The position numbers and the translations under genes were made by a program. A model generated the notes under the pieces. It saw only the letters and a list, made by a program, of their open reading frames with translations, was not told the DNA's origin and did no database searches. This document shows, one piece after another, positions 35,287 through 47,100 of a DNA stretch of 64,000 bases (position 1 is the first letter of the stretch; each line of letters opens with the position of its first letter). The DNA comes from Marsupella aquatica (Eukaryota > Marchantiophyta), in NCBI GenBank assembly GCA_973895155.1, contig OZ316894.1, forward strand, positions 11,160,001-11,224,000. Reading direction: 5' to 3'.

Positions 35287-36249
35287 TATAAGAAACAATC
35301 CCTCCAAATTGAGGGATGGTTTCTTTACAAGAAAGAAAGAAAAAAAGGGGGAGAAAATAATAATAATTGTTCACAAAATATGAGTTTGGGCACTATCTCA
35401 CCCACCTGCCTAAGCTACCCACATATGTCATTGACTTTGTTGCATGTTTAGAGGAGTCCAAATTACTATTTGAGTGGCATATGCCATGACCATCAATGGG
35501 GCCTCACCTGGGCCTTTGTGCCTTGCCTCATCTTTTTTTTTGCCTAAACATCTATGTTTCACCTTGACATTTTTTCTCTCTCCTTGATATCTATTTTTCT
35601 TGTCATATCTTTTCCTGACCTCTTTAGAATTTTTTATACCCTCTTTTGTGGTCTGCGCAGCAGGGCTCAAGGAGGAAACAAATGCTTCTCATTACCTTAA
35701 AGGTCTTTTTTACCCACTAGCATTGGAGGTCTTTGGGGCATTTCTCTCTATCTTCAGCAGTTTGCTTGATTGTGCTGTTTTCATGTAAAGCGAAGGCCTT
35801 ATATCCCAGTTTTAGTCTTCATTGGCTTTATTTGACAGGGTAGAGGGCTCAGGCATTCAGGATACTTCAAATGGGCCAAGGCAGTTAGTTTTATGGCCTC
35901 TAGGCAAATTCCTCTTCATGGTCCTCCTCTAAGGATTATTTCAACACTCTACCAGGATTTTCAATTTGGTGCTCAATAGGGCTTTAGTTCTTTTGCCATT
36001 ATAGAGGATTGTGGGCTTTTTTGTTTCTTGGGCTCCTGGGTTTTCCCCTTCTATCTCCCCTTCAATAGATCTCTTGCATTTGGGATCCTCTTCCTTATAT
36101 CCCAGCCACTATCGTGGGTCCTTTTGTTCTTTGGCAGTTTGACACACACACCAGGCTAACATTAGCCAACTTTAGAGAGAATGATGTGATCTGGGTTATC
36201 TTTTATATTCTCGTTTTGGTCTATGACTATTGACAATTTTGGGGCTGCA
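35287..36249. other. AT-rich flank of the retrotransposon
   Basis: No gene supported. Sequence near 36140-36220 (CACACCAGGCTAACATTAGCCAACTTTAGAGA, GATGTGATCTGGGTT) resembles the repeat on the other side of the insertion near 43950-44110, so the copia element landed inside older repeat DNA. Confidence 0.4.
36245..36249. repeat. Target site duplication CTGCA (left)
   Basis: CTGCA immediately before the left LTR is repeated exactly immediately after the right LTR (43415-43419). A 5-bp duplication is the signature of LTR-retrotransposon integration. Confidence 0.95.
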
Positions 36250-36593
36250 TGTTGAGCATAGACGACATTCGTAACGGCAAGCCCATGAACCATCCAACGC
36301 ACAATAGTCGACACAGAGAGATACGTGGTTCACCTCCACATGAGGCTACGTCCACGGGAACACACAAGAGCTTTACTGCACTCTAGGCCGACCGGCCATA
36401 CCAAGCATCCACAGCACAAGCTCTCCCTATCTCTCAACTAGCTCCGTAACAATGAGCCTAAGTTCCACCAGGGTCTGACATCAGCCCTGGCTATATGCAC
36501 ACCAGCACTACCGCTAACATTAGCTAAGTCCTAACCCGAGTTAGACTAACTGTGGTTAGCTCATGAGTCACAAGACTAGAGCAATATCTAACA
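36250..36593 (-). repeat. Copia 3' LTR
   Basis: 344 bp, beginning TGTTGAGCAT and ending ATATCTAACA on the plus strand (TG...CA ends). It is identical to 43071-43414 except for two substitutions around GGCCGACCGGCC versus GGCTGACCAGCC. Confidence 0.97.
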
Positions 36594-36608
36594 AACTCCC
36601 CCTTGGCT
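36594..36608 (-). other. Polypurine tract
   Basis: On the minus strand GCCAAGGGGGAGTT abuts the 3' LTR. This is where plus-strand DNA synthesis starts in LTR elements. Identified by position and composition. Confidence 0.8.
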
Positions 36609-36800
36609 CTTATCTTGGGGACTGAACTAAATGCTACCATATGAAATCCTCAGCGGGAAGTTCTAGACAATCACCAAACCAGGTCTCCCCCTAAAAACCA
36701 CAAGGGTTAACTAAGGGTTAACTAGAACTGAGCCGTAGCCTAATAGGAATGAGTAATCCATATACAAATAGTCACACATTGTTAAATAACTCTACTTGCA

Positions 36801-39800
36801 CTACAACTGCAAAACTTGCAAAGTAGCACGGTGTCTTGAGAAACTCTCCAAAGGAATCACTTTGGTAAACGCATCAGCGGAATTGAGCTTTCCATCAATC
36901 TTGACTAGCTCAAAAGTTTTATCAGACACTGCTTGCCTGATAAAATGGTACCTGATATCAATGTGATTCACCCTGCTATCCATCACCTGGTTAGCAGCCA
37001 AGTGAAGAGCACTCTGACTATCACAGTTTAGAGTCATTTTTCCATGCTCTAAACTCATCTCCGCGATCAACTTATCCAACCAAATTGCTTCCTTTGCTGC
37101 TTCTGCTGCTGCAACATACTCTACTTCTATAGTAGACTGAGAAATGCACTTCTGCAAGGTAGATTTCCAACTGATACATCCTCCTCCAAGAGTGTATACA
37201 AACCCAGTTGTAGACCTCCTTGTATCCAGACAGCCTCCATAGTCAGAATCTACATAGCCAACCAACGTTCTATCTGATCTGTTATCAAATAGTAATCCAT
37301 AGTCCTGTGTTCCCTTCACATACCTGAGAATCCATTTCACAGCTTCCCAATGTACCTTCCCTGGATTTGACATGAATCTGCTAACCTTGCCCATTGCTAG
37401 GGCCAAGTTAGGCCTAGTACAAGTCATCAAATACATCAGACTATCTACTGCCTTCTCATAAGGAATCTTAGCCATCAGACCTTTCTCCACAGCATCCGTA
37501 GGAGAGAAAGCCGATGATAACTTAAAATGTAAAGCTAAAGGAATACTCACTGGCTTGTAGTTCTCCATGTTGAATCGTGCAAGTACTTTCCTCGCATACT
37601 GGCCTTGACTCAAGCACAACTGTCCAATATCAGAGTTCCTAAAAATCTCCATCCCTAAGATCCTCTTGGCCTTACCAAGATCCTTCATCCTGAATTCAGC
37701 ACTCAATTTTGCCTTGAGACTGTCAACCTCAGATTGATCTTTAGCCACAATCAGCATGTCATCCACATAGATCACCAGAATGATGAAACCAAATACATCA
37801 TTCTTGACTGATTTCGTATACACACAAGGATCATACACCATCCTTGTAAAACCTTGAGCAAACATGAAATCATGAAACCGCTTGTTCCATTATCTGGGAG
37901 ACTGCTTCAATCCATACAAGGACTTGAGCAATCTGCAAACTAAGTTCTCTTGGCCCTTCTTCATAAAGCCTAGTGGCTGTCTCATGAAGATCATCTCTTC
38001 CAAATTGCCATAGAGAAAAGCAATAATAACATCCATCTGATCCATCACCAGACCAAAAAACACAACAAGCTGACACAAGATCCGAATTGTAGAATACTTA
38101 GCCACTGGTGAAAAGACCTCATTGTAATCCACTCCTTTCTCCTGAGTGAATCCCTTGGCAACAAGCCTTGCCTTGTAGATCTTATCACCACCCTCTGAAG
38201 GACTGTCCTTCAACTTGTAAATCCACTTGCTGTCCACCACTTGTTGACCTCTTGGAAGCTCCACCAGTTCCCATGTTTTGTTGTCACTCAAAGATTGCAA
38301 CTCCCTTTGCATTGTTGCATTTCACTCATGCTTCTGCTCTGAAGCACAAGCCTCACTGTACGAAGAAGGCTCTCCTTCTTCCAAGATCAAAGCCATGTCA
38401 TCTTCATCAAGTGCAATGTCAATATCATCTAGCTTAGATGAGTCTGCCCATTGACCATACCTGGTAGGAGCTCTAGTAGAACGATTGGAAGTTCTTCTAG
38501 TAGATGACTCAGGCTGATCTGCTGCTGCTGCTGGTTGAATTTGAGGTACCCCAGCAACAATCTGCTCCTCTTGTTCCATCACAGGAACCAGCTCCAAGCC
38601 CGAAGCTTCTCCATCTCTCCTGTCATGAACAACATCATGACTAATCTCCCCCTCAACCCCGTCCGGGATGGGAGATTTCCCCTTGTCAGTATGGGAGTCC
38701 TGAGAACTCTCCCCCTCCTTTGATGATCTGGATTCATTAAAGGACACATCTCTATTGATAATTAGCTTACAGGTTACTGGATCCCATAACCTATAACCCT
38801 TCACACCTTTCTGATAGCCAAGGAAAATGCACTTCTTCGACTTGGACTCCAGCTTGGATCGAAGCTGGGAAGGTGTAAGCACATAAGCATCACATCCAAA
38901 AATCCTCAGATGTGAGTAATCTACCGGACGCCCGTACCTCATTTCAAATGGCGTCTTGAATCCAATAGAACTGGATGGAGAAAAATTTACCAAATAAGTT
39001 GTAGTGTTGACAGCTTCAGCCCAAAACTCATGTGGTAAGCATGATTGATTCAACATACTCCTCGAGCGGTCCAATAGTGTTCGGTTGAGTCTCTCAGAAA
39101 CACCATTCTGCTGAGGAGTATAACTTGTTGTGAGATGGCGGGTAATCCCCTGCTCCTTACAATACATTCCAAATTCCCCGGAATTGTATTCACCGCCGTT
39201 ATCCGATCGAAGATATCTCACCTTATTACCAGTCTGATTCTCTACTTGGGCTTTCCACTCTTTAAAAGTGGCAAAAACATCAGACTTATTGTGTAGAAAG
39301 TATATCCACACATACCTTGAGTAATCGTCTATGAACGTGACATAGTATAACTGTCCATAATGTGAGGGAGTAGGGGCTGGACCCCACACATCACTATGTA
39401 CATACTCAAGTACCTCCTTGCTGGTGTGAGTTCCAACTCCGAAGAGTTTCCTGTGCTGCTTCCCTAGCACACAGTGCTCACAAAATTCCAACTTACAAGA
39501 TTGCAAATTAGAAAGTAATCCTTTCTTTTGAAGAATAACCAAACCTTTTTCACTCATGTGGCCCAAACGGAAGTGCCACAGCCGGGCCGTCTCCTCATGA
39601 GATAAGGTTACATTGGCTTTATCACAGACTACATTGCCCTCCAAAACGTATAGATTGCTATGTCTATTTCCCTTCAATACAACTTTAGTACCAGTTGAAA
39701 CCTGAAGGACACCATTAGCAGAACTCCACTGATGGCCATTTGCTTCTAAAACTCCAAGTGAAATGAGATTTTTTATCATGCTGGGAATATGTCTTACATT

Positions 39801-40124
39801 CCTCAATGTTCTCACAGCACCATCAAACATCTGAAATCTTACAGATCCAAGTCCAACAACTTGACATGGGATTCCATTTCCCATCAACACTGACCCATTG
39901 GAAACCGTGTAAGAATTAAAACAATCTCTCCTAGAGCAAATGTGAAAAGTACATGCACTATCTAGAATCCAATCATCACTACTTGGATTTGACACTACGT
40001 TGAGAGCATAACCTTGACATCACAATATGTCATCATCATCGAGTAAATCTACCTCATGCGAGCTCGATGCCGCGTTAGCAGAGGCAGTAGGGACCTTTAC
40101 TCGACAATCCCTTTTCATGTGGCC
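36801..40124 (-). pseudogene. Copia gag C-terminus and pol (PR, IN, RT, RNase H), with stops
   Basis: One minus-strand frame from the end of the MITE to 36801, interrupted by TGA at 40020-40022, TGA at 38322-38324 and TAA at 37890-37892. Domains in order: the gag end GHMKRDC; protease WILDSACTFH; integrase zinc finger (HFRLGH...CEHC) and core with HSDVWGP, FIDDYSR and SDNGGEY plus a downstream NGVSERLNR (D,D-35-E type); reverse transcriptase with KARLVAKGF, then YVDDML as catalytic motif; RNase H with DSDYGG and STIEVEYVAAAEA. Two stops sit where relatives normally have Trp (TGG to TGA) or Gln (CAA to TAA), consistent with C-to-T or G-to-A change. All domains appear otherwise full length. Confidence 0.95.
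40117..40124. repeat. 8-bp target duplication of the MITE (left)
   Basis: ATGTGGCC precedes the MITE and is repeated exactly after it at 40412-40419. An 8-bp duplication is typical of hAT-superfamily insertion. Confidence 0.85.
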
Positions 40125-40411
40125 CTCAGGGGGTTGACTATAAAAAATCTTAGGAACCACGTGCGATCCAAAATAGGTATTTTGGATAGAACTTAACTAA
40201 ATTTTTAAAATGCATAGGAGGCAAAAGAAGGTATTATAAACTCATGTTTATAGAATATTCTCTAATATATACCTTTTATAAAGTAAAATAGGTTATTAAT
40301 ATTAAAAATAGAGAATATTTTTAGAATATTTTCTTTATAAAATAGGTCTATTTATATTAGGCTAGGATCGCACATGGTACCCCAAAATATACACTTAGTT
40401 AACCCCCCGAG
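40125..40411. mobile_element. hAT-like MITE inside copia gag
   Basis: A 287-bp AT-rich insert with terminal inverted repeats CTCAGGGGGTTGACTA and (inverted) CTCGGGGGGTTAACTA. Similarity extends about 45 bp inwards, including (A)CCA(C/T)GTGCGATCC. It is flanked by the perfect 8-bp duplication ATGTGGCC. It has no coding capacity, so it is a miniature non-autonomous DNA transposon, inserted after the copia lineage acquired its gag. It splits the zinc knuckle between the His and the last Cys. The short TIR and 8-bp duplication suggest hAT; assignment is inference. Confidence 0.85.
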
Positions 40412-41175
40412 ATGTGGCCTGGCTTGCCACAATTCCAACATGCAAGAGGCTTCCTCTCTTGCAATTTTCCTCTGGATTTAGATCTCCTACGTGATGTAGA
40501 TCTAAAGTTGTTCTGCCCATTTGTGCGTTGCGTTGCTCTTCCCCTGTTCACATTGAGCGCAGTGCCAGAAGAAGATGCTGTTTGTGATTGACCCAGCTTC
40601 TTCTGAGCATCATCAGACAGTAATGAGCTCACCACTTCATTATACGAAATGGACTTCAGATCTCTATACAAGAGCACTTGTTTCAAGCCCTGATATGACG
40701 GCGGTAAGGAGCTTAGCAGAAGTAAGGCCTTATCCTCATCTTCAACTCCTTTTCCCAAGTTTGACAGATCAACCGCTAGACTGTCAAACTCATCCAGGTG
40801 ATCCTGCATCTTGCTCCCTTCCTTGAGCCTGAGGCTCATCAAGAAAGACTTCTTGTACAGCCGATCTGACGCATCTTCCCGGTAGTACTTCTCTCTTAGA
40901 GCCTTGAACAGTGACGCGCAATCCGCATAATCATCCAGTTGCTTGATGATGTGCGGCTTGAGATATAGCATCACTGCATTGACAACAATCACCTGCTCCT
41001 GTCTCCACTGCCTCATTGAAATCTCCTCCTCTCCATCATACTGCTCTCGCGATGAAAGCAGATGAGCTAAGCCCATGGCCCGTAGAACACCCTTCACTTG
41101 CTTCTCCCAAAGCAAGTAATCAGTACGACCATCGTACTTCTCCACCTCAAACTTCACTCCTCCAAATTTAGCCAT
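40399..41175 (-). pseudogene. Copia gag, truncated by MITE
   Basis: Starts at ATG (41175) with AKFGGVKFEVEKYDG, the usual copia Gag beginning, followed by the WEKQVKGVLRAMGL region, a LYKKSFLMSLRLKEG region and the retrotransposon Gag core LDEFDSLAVDLSNLG...LLLSSLPPSYQ. It ends with a basic Ser/Arg stretch and the first half of a CX2CX4HX4C zinc knuckle (CWNCGKPGH), where the 287-bp MITE intervenes and supplies a stop. The second half of the knuckle (MKRDC) lies on the far side at about 40104-40118. The protein would lack RNA-binding Cys4 and all of pol. Confidence 0.93.
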
Positions 41176-43056
41176 CTCCCTCTTCTTCCCTACTACCGAC
41201 AGCTCTGGTAGTAACACAGCTTTCTCCACTGCACGCCACACCGGTGATCATACCGGTGTTACAAGTTCCTCCTCAAATGGTAGCAGCTCCTCCTCGGACT
41301 CTCCGTCTGACCGTCGCGATCCTAAAGCTCTACCAACGCCAATTCTTCCAGTATCCTCCGAGTCACTCATATGAAACAATCACGAAAAAACGTCTTTTTT
41401 CGAAACTTCTCATAAAACTCAAAACTCAACACCGCCGTGTAGCCCACGAAGCTAGGAGTCCAATACTGAAAGCCAAAATCAAAATCAAAATTTGACAAAA
41501 AAGTTATTCAAATTTCGGTCGGGGTGGGTAAAACCTTGGGAAACTCCCCCGTTTTGACCACCTCGGAGAATAACCAAAATACCAAGTACAACCTGTCGTC
41601 GAAATCGCGATGTGATCAGTGCGCAGCGTTGCTAACACCAGTGGCAACGTTCTCACCAAAAAAGAACCAAAAAAGTTACCATTCGGAGGACGGAATCTTT
41701 GTCGGACGGCCAAAAAACAGCTCTCTGTTTTTTGGGAATATTCTCGCACAGTCCGACAGGTCTCACAGGGGGCCGTTCCCCCTGTCGGAGCGGTTAAAAC
41801 GGAGGGTCACAGGGCCCGGGACAGCCAATAGAAGAGCCGGCAAGAAAAAGACAAAAAAATGGCCCTAAAGGGGTGCAAAGCACCCTAAATCCAAAAAATA
41901 TGAGTATAAAAGGCGCATCCGCGTATAGGCGACGCGAGGCGCGCCAGGGGGTGTACAGGGCATCGAGGTGGGAGCCGGGAGTAAAAATACGGCTGCGTAC
42001 GCAGCCGCGTACAGAGTATGGCCGGACCAGGGAGAACGTCGAGCACAAGAGGGCGAGGTGATCGGCTGCCTTCGGCAACTCTCAGCCGCTGCGCGACTAC
42101 AGGCAGTTAGACGACGGGGGATAAAGGCAGGGCCGTGCCAGGCAGGGGCTAGGGGGTGGGGGCGAGCGATGGCAGGGCGAGGTGAGGGGCTCGGAAGCGG
42201 GCCGGAGGAGGGCTAGCCGGGGCGCGCACCGACCGGCGCTGCGGACCCCGCCAAAAAAATCGGGGTGCGTAGCGGGGAGGGGGGGGCGCGGTAAAAACAC
42301 GGGGCCGAGAGGAGGTATGAGGTGTGTATACACACACCAAGTGACCCCCTTAAAGCCAAAATTAGACCCTAAAGCAAAAAATGCCGAGTACTCAACTTAG
42401 CAGCCGCCGTTTTAAACAAGGAAACAACGAGTTACCTTCGGGAAATGTTGCCGAATCACACCGGCGCCATCTGCAACTCCAGCACTGTAAAAACTTCCGC
42501 CGCGTCGCCTTCACTCCGCGTCAAGTGCCAATCCCAGGCCCAAAACGACCACCTCGCCGCGATCAACCCGTTGAGCCGTAGCACTTTGCATTTCTTCCAC
42601 CAAGTCGGACATCACGAAGAGAAACCCGATTCAGATGTGAACAAGCTCCATAGCTTGTGAAAAAACCTGAACGCCTCCTTCACTTGTCACGTCGCACTCG
42701 GTAACAACTCGGTAGCAATCCTGCTACCGAAACGACCAGCTCGCATCAACCTTCAACTTAAGCTATAATGTGCAATCCCTCCCGCACCGCACAGCTCACA
42801 CCGTTGAAAAATGCAAACTCTGGTCTCTCCCCGAAAATACCGTCGAACACGAATAAAACCTGAACGACGCAAACTTCAATTCCTTCGCACCACGGATACC
42901 AATCAGCGAGTTCTAACCACCGTTAGAAAGCCCTCTCACTAACCTATCCACACAGCCACACACATTTGAGTTTTATGTGACGAAACTCCGAATGTGCCAC
43001 CGACAATGAACGCTGGATAAACCTATCATGAAAAAACCTCGTCACCTCCCAGGCAT
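41176..43056 (-). other. Long, partly GC-rich untranslated leader of the copia element
   Basis: About 1.9 kb separates the primer binding site from gag, longer than most copia leaders. The part at about 41750-42330 is strikingly G+C-rich and has many palindromes, for example CAGGGGGCCGTTCCCCCTG near 41766. Open frames there occur on all strands as expected for GC-rich DNA and have no motifs. It may hold packaging or dimerisation structure, or captured host sequence. Confidence 0.55.
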
Positions 43057-43068
43057 GCTCTGATACCA
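43057..43068 (-). other. Primer binding site (initiator tRNA-Met)
   Basis: On the minus strand TGGTATCAGAGC begins two bases after the 5' LTR. This matches the 3' end complement of initiator tRNA-Met, the usual primer of plant copia elements. Confidence 0.92.
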
Positions 43069-43070
43069 CT

Positions 43071-43414
43071 TGTTGAGCATAGACGACATTCGTAACGGCA
43101 AGCCCATGAACCATCCAACGCACAATAGTCGACACAGAGAGATACGTGGTTCACCTCCACATGAGGCTACGTCCACGGGAACACACAAGAGCTTTACTGC
43201 ACTCTAGGCTGACCAGCCATACCAAGCATCCACAGCACAAGCTCTCCCTATCTCTCAACTAGCTCCGTAACAATGAGCCTAAGTTCCACCAGGGTCTGAC
43301 ATCAGCCCTGGCTATATGCACACCAGCACTACCGCTAACATTAGCTAAGTCCTAACCCGAGTTAGACTAACTGTGGTTAGCTCATGAGTCACAAGACTAG
43401 AGCAATATCTAACA
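43071..43414 (-). repeat. Copia 5' LTR
   Basis: 344 bp, same ends as the other LTR and two substitutions from it. It should contain the element's promoter; I did not locate a convincing TATA box by eye. Confidence 0.97.
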
Positions 43415-43419
43415 CTGCA
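43415..43419. repeat. Target site duplication CTGCA (right)
   Basis: Exact partner of 36245-36249 flanking the copia insertion. Confidence 0.95.
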
Positions 43420-43950
43420 GGGATTAACTTAGACAGTATGTATCTTAGGATACCACATGTAATTCTGGCTTAATTTAAATACCGGTTGTTGCCCAAACTG
43501 TGCGCAAATGATTTCAAGATAAATACCAAAAATGGGCCTATTTTTCCCTGCAGGCTATGGTTGTTGCTGTAGACCTTCCGTATGGGGGAGGTGGAGGTGC
43601 AAGGTTTGAAACCCCCTGGAGGTGTAATGTAATTTACGCAAACCCCACCAGAAGTACATAGGTTCAAACAAAGCTATTGACACTTAAACTAAAAAATGAT
43701 ACTTGTTCAGTTTTCGTGGGCAGCAGACAGGCAGTGGACTTCCAAATGCCATACCTGACTTTCCAGGGACTCGCCTGGCTGAGACTTATTCTAGCTAGCT
43801 ACTCGGGGCGGTTATATAGTTAGATGAAGTCTTCATCAAGGGCTGAGTTTTGCAAGGCTATTTCTGGGTGACTATATCCCAAGCCTGTCCTCTCAGGCTT
43901 TCAGAGAATCTAAAAGGGCACGGAAAGAGTGTAAGAGGGTAGGGGGATTG

Positions 43951-44127
43951 TGTGACATCATTTGCTCTATAGTTGGCTAAAGTTAGCAAAGCATAGGTCA
44001 ATAAAGACTTCTAGACCAAAAGAGAGTATAAAAGATGATCTGGATTGAGTCACATCATTGTCTTTAAAGTTGGATACTAAAGCTAACTAAGCATGGATGA
44101 ACATACACTTTTGAACCAAAAGAGATC
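43951..44127. repeat. Two-copy tandem repeat, about 100 bp
   Basis: (G/C)ACATCATT(T/G), AGTTGG(C/A)TA...CTAAAG(T/C)TA(G/A)C(A/T)AAGCAT, and CTT(C/T)T(A/G)(G/A)ACCAAAAGAGA occur twice about 98 bases apart. Part of the motif also appears near 36180-36220, left of the copia insertion. Confidence 0.55.
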
Positions 44128-47100
44128 ACATGAGTTGAGAACCACTCAGTTGGATAATCATAATTGGTTGGGCATGGGTTTCAGACCAGTGATTCCATAC
44201 CAAATAGATCTTGAGCAAGTTGAGTCCCGTTTTGCTTCTCACTACAAATGCAGGACAGCTATTGTGCCCATGCCAAGGGCACGGGTTAATATAAGCTGGT
44301 AAGTATTATACTATTGGAAATGTCAAAACATCCCCATGGTGTTACTATGAAGTAGGTACTATTTAACAAGTGTAGTCTCACAAAAGTAGGGAATTTATAT
44401 ATATTTGGCCCAACCTCAGCCCAAACTGTGGTGCCAATAATCTTCCATGCAACAATCTTTTGTGCATTACACGACCATCAAAGTTTCACATTTTAGTCCG
44501 TAGATTGAACTCTTTGGCTTCCAAGTTGGCTTCTCTTTGTGTGGCTCTCAACTATCTTCCTCATCCACCCAACTTTTTTCTGCCCTCGTGTTTGTCCAAC
44601 TATCCTTCGCTTCAAACTCTCGTCTTGATAGTTATAAATCAGCCCAAATTTGTCATTTGTCCAAACTGTCCAGAAATCTCAAATCCCAGCTGCATTGTCG
44701 CTGGTTCCTACTATCAGAGTCAACCCTTGAGTCAACCCTCCAAGGAAAAGTGTGCAATTTGAAGAAATCCCAAGAAAACATCCTTACTGTGCAGTTCAAA
44801 TTTGTGTCAACCTATTCCTCAGCTTGCCCTCTATAAAGGATTGATTGCTAATCGTCCTTGTATCCTCCACTCCGGGCCTCCACATTCCCAATAAATGCAA
44901 CAATGGCAATCTGAGAAAGGCAAATGTATGCAGAACTTAATTTCCTGAGCAAACTTTTAAAGTTATACTGGGCTGGGAAGTTGTCTGACTAAATCTGTCT
45001 AACATGTGGACAATATCACTCACCCTATGGAGACCGATTGACTACTGGCTCGGGCATGTGTGGGGTCTATAATTGTATGAGAAAAATATTAACTAAAAAT
45101 TCTGTCTGGAATTCTATTAGTGGAAAGAATAGTGGACTTAGTGAAGATTATAACTAACGGGCCTATAGTTCACTAAAGTTCTCTTGTATGTTCTCATGGA
45201 TGTAGCTTCTGGTAAGGTGGATCACATATATCTTGTGTCGACTTACACACTTGCATGTTGTCTTAGAGTAGCAATCATGTGCTCAACAAAAACAACTTCA
45301 ATTCATTTCTGCACTTATAACACGGCCACAACCACAACACTGCCGCAATGACCACCACTCAGAGAAAAATGACAACCATTCTGCAATGCCAACTGTATGA
45401 TGTACAGGCATTGGGTTTGCTCTTCAGTCTATAATTCTCCTCTCCCTGGGCACCAACTTCCTCCTGCCCTAAACAACAATAGAAACTTGTAGAGTAACTT
45501 GTTAAATGTACATACATGTACCAACCCCCATTCTGTCAATGTGGACAACCGGACACATCTATTCATAAGTCAAAAACCTTTCTTGAGAACAACATGAATA
45601 GGCAATTTATTGGAGTGCCACCCCACTCCATTAATGTGGAGTGCAAGACATGCTCATACAGTAGTGATTATGTAGTTTATGATTCTCAATTGCAAAAAGT
45701 TATTTTCACTTGATGACTATTGCGGGTGGCCATAAAATATCCCCAATGAAAAGTTTTTGCATTCTACATATTTTGGTATTTTGCTTACAACCAGCCAGAA
45801 CATGTGCTCACGGCCAATCTCAACAGATTACACTGTTTTCCGGGGCATCTCCCCTCATAAAATGCTTTCAGACTAGCTGTGGAATTTAATTTCTTACCCT
45901 TTCCCACATATTTTTCCAGCCCACCACTATTGGGAAGTTGAAAATGAACACCACATGCCAATTGTTGTTAATTATTTAGTATTTGTGCAAACCAGAACAC
46001 CATGTGTACACAAACTATATGATCAGTATTGCTTTGAATTGAACCATAGATCTTACCCATCAACACCCAAGTCGACACCATGCCCAATTGCCCATCCGTC
46101 AGGAAAGAAAACTATGTTTTTGGTATTTTTCCCTTCCCATCAGACCAGAGGCTGGTGCAGTACAGGTACCTTTGATTTTTCCGTGTGGAGGGAAGCACAC
46201 GAATTAAAACAACCAAAAACAAGAGTTGGAAGAAATCAAAATAAAAAATTGAAACACCAGGCGGAAAACACAAAAACAGAAAATGGCGCAAGACAAAACA
46301 AAGACAAAGAAAAAAGATTCACTCCCTTTTTATTGACCTTATTTAACCGAATCGGTCACTAAGCCTTTGGACTATGATCAAAGACTTTGGTTGCTTCTCT
46401 GCAAAATCTGTGTAACTGGCCTAGCCCCACCACAAAACATTTACACGGTCTACCTAGCTCGTGAAATATCAAAATCCTATTTAAGGGATAGATCCCTACC
46501 GTCCATATGAAAGTCCCAGCTCAGGATCCCTTAAAACTTGGGCTAATTTGAAGTCTAAACTTATCAGCTCTATATATTTTGTTTCCCTTGCTATGAAAAT
46601 GAAAACTTTTCAAGATTTGAACAGGGCCCAAGGAACCTCCTAAAAAGAGGACCATTCAGAATCAAGGCGCACTTACCTATTTTATGTGGTCATAGGGAAA
46701 ACTTTCCTGTAAGCTTAGGGTGCCTTACAAGAAGTTGGGGGCACTTGTGATTTTTTTCCACCAATTGAAGCATAGTGTAGGGCCACTTCTTGTTTTGAAA
46801 CTACCCTACACCACATACCACAGTTCCTTTGAAATGAAGTTCAATATATGCAAATCACTTGATGTACCCTTTCCAGGGCGTTATGTACTGCCCCAAAAAT
46901 GAGGGCATCACCCAAGTTCTGAGAGGCTAGTATTGCCAGTATTTACCTGGAACAAGGAGTTAGTACACTTTAACCCCTAAAAGATTTTTCACTCCTATTA
47001 TTTTTTCTGCACCTTTCTTCACACTTCAACACATACCTCAATTTTTGTGCAATTTCATATTTGACTTCTTTACCAAGAAACAAGTAGAGGACAATCTCAA

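Larger units (their letters stand above)
36250..43414 (-). mobile_element. Ty1/copia LTR retrotransposon, recent, non-autonomous
   Basis: A complete element read on the minus strand: 5' LTR (43071-43414), primer binding site, leader of about 1.9 kb, gag, then protease, integrase, reverse transcriptase and RNase H in that order (copia order), polypurine tract and 3' LTR (36250-36593). The LTRs differ at two of 344 positions, both C/T or G/A changes, and the target duplication CTGCA is intact, so insertion is recent. Gag-pol is a single frame but is broken by a MITE in gag and three stops (40020-40022, 38322-38324, 37890-37892), so this copy cannot make its own proteins. A full-length transcript could still be moved by relatives. 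Confidence 0.97.

Noticed and set aside
41750-42330. Host gene or CpG-island promoter in the GC-rich block
   Set aside because: It lies inside the copia element between primer site and gag, and no frame has protein character; kept as unusual leader instead.
45955-46362. 135-codon open frame
   Set aside because: Lysine/asparagine-rich tail from A-rich DNA and no domain.
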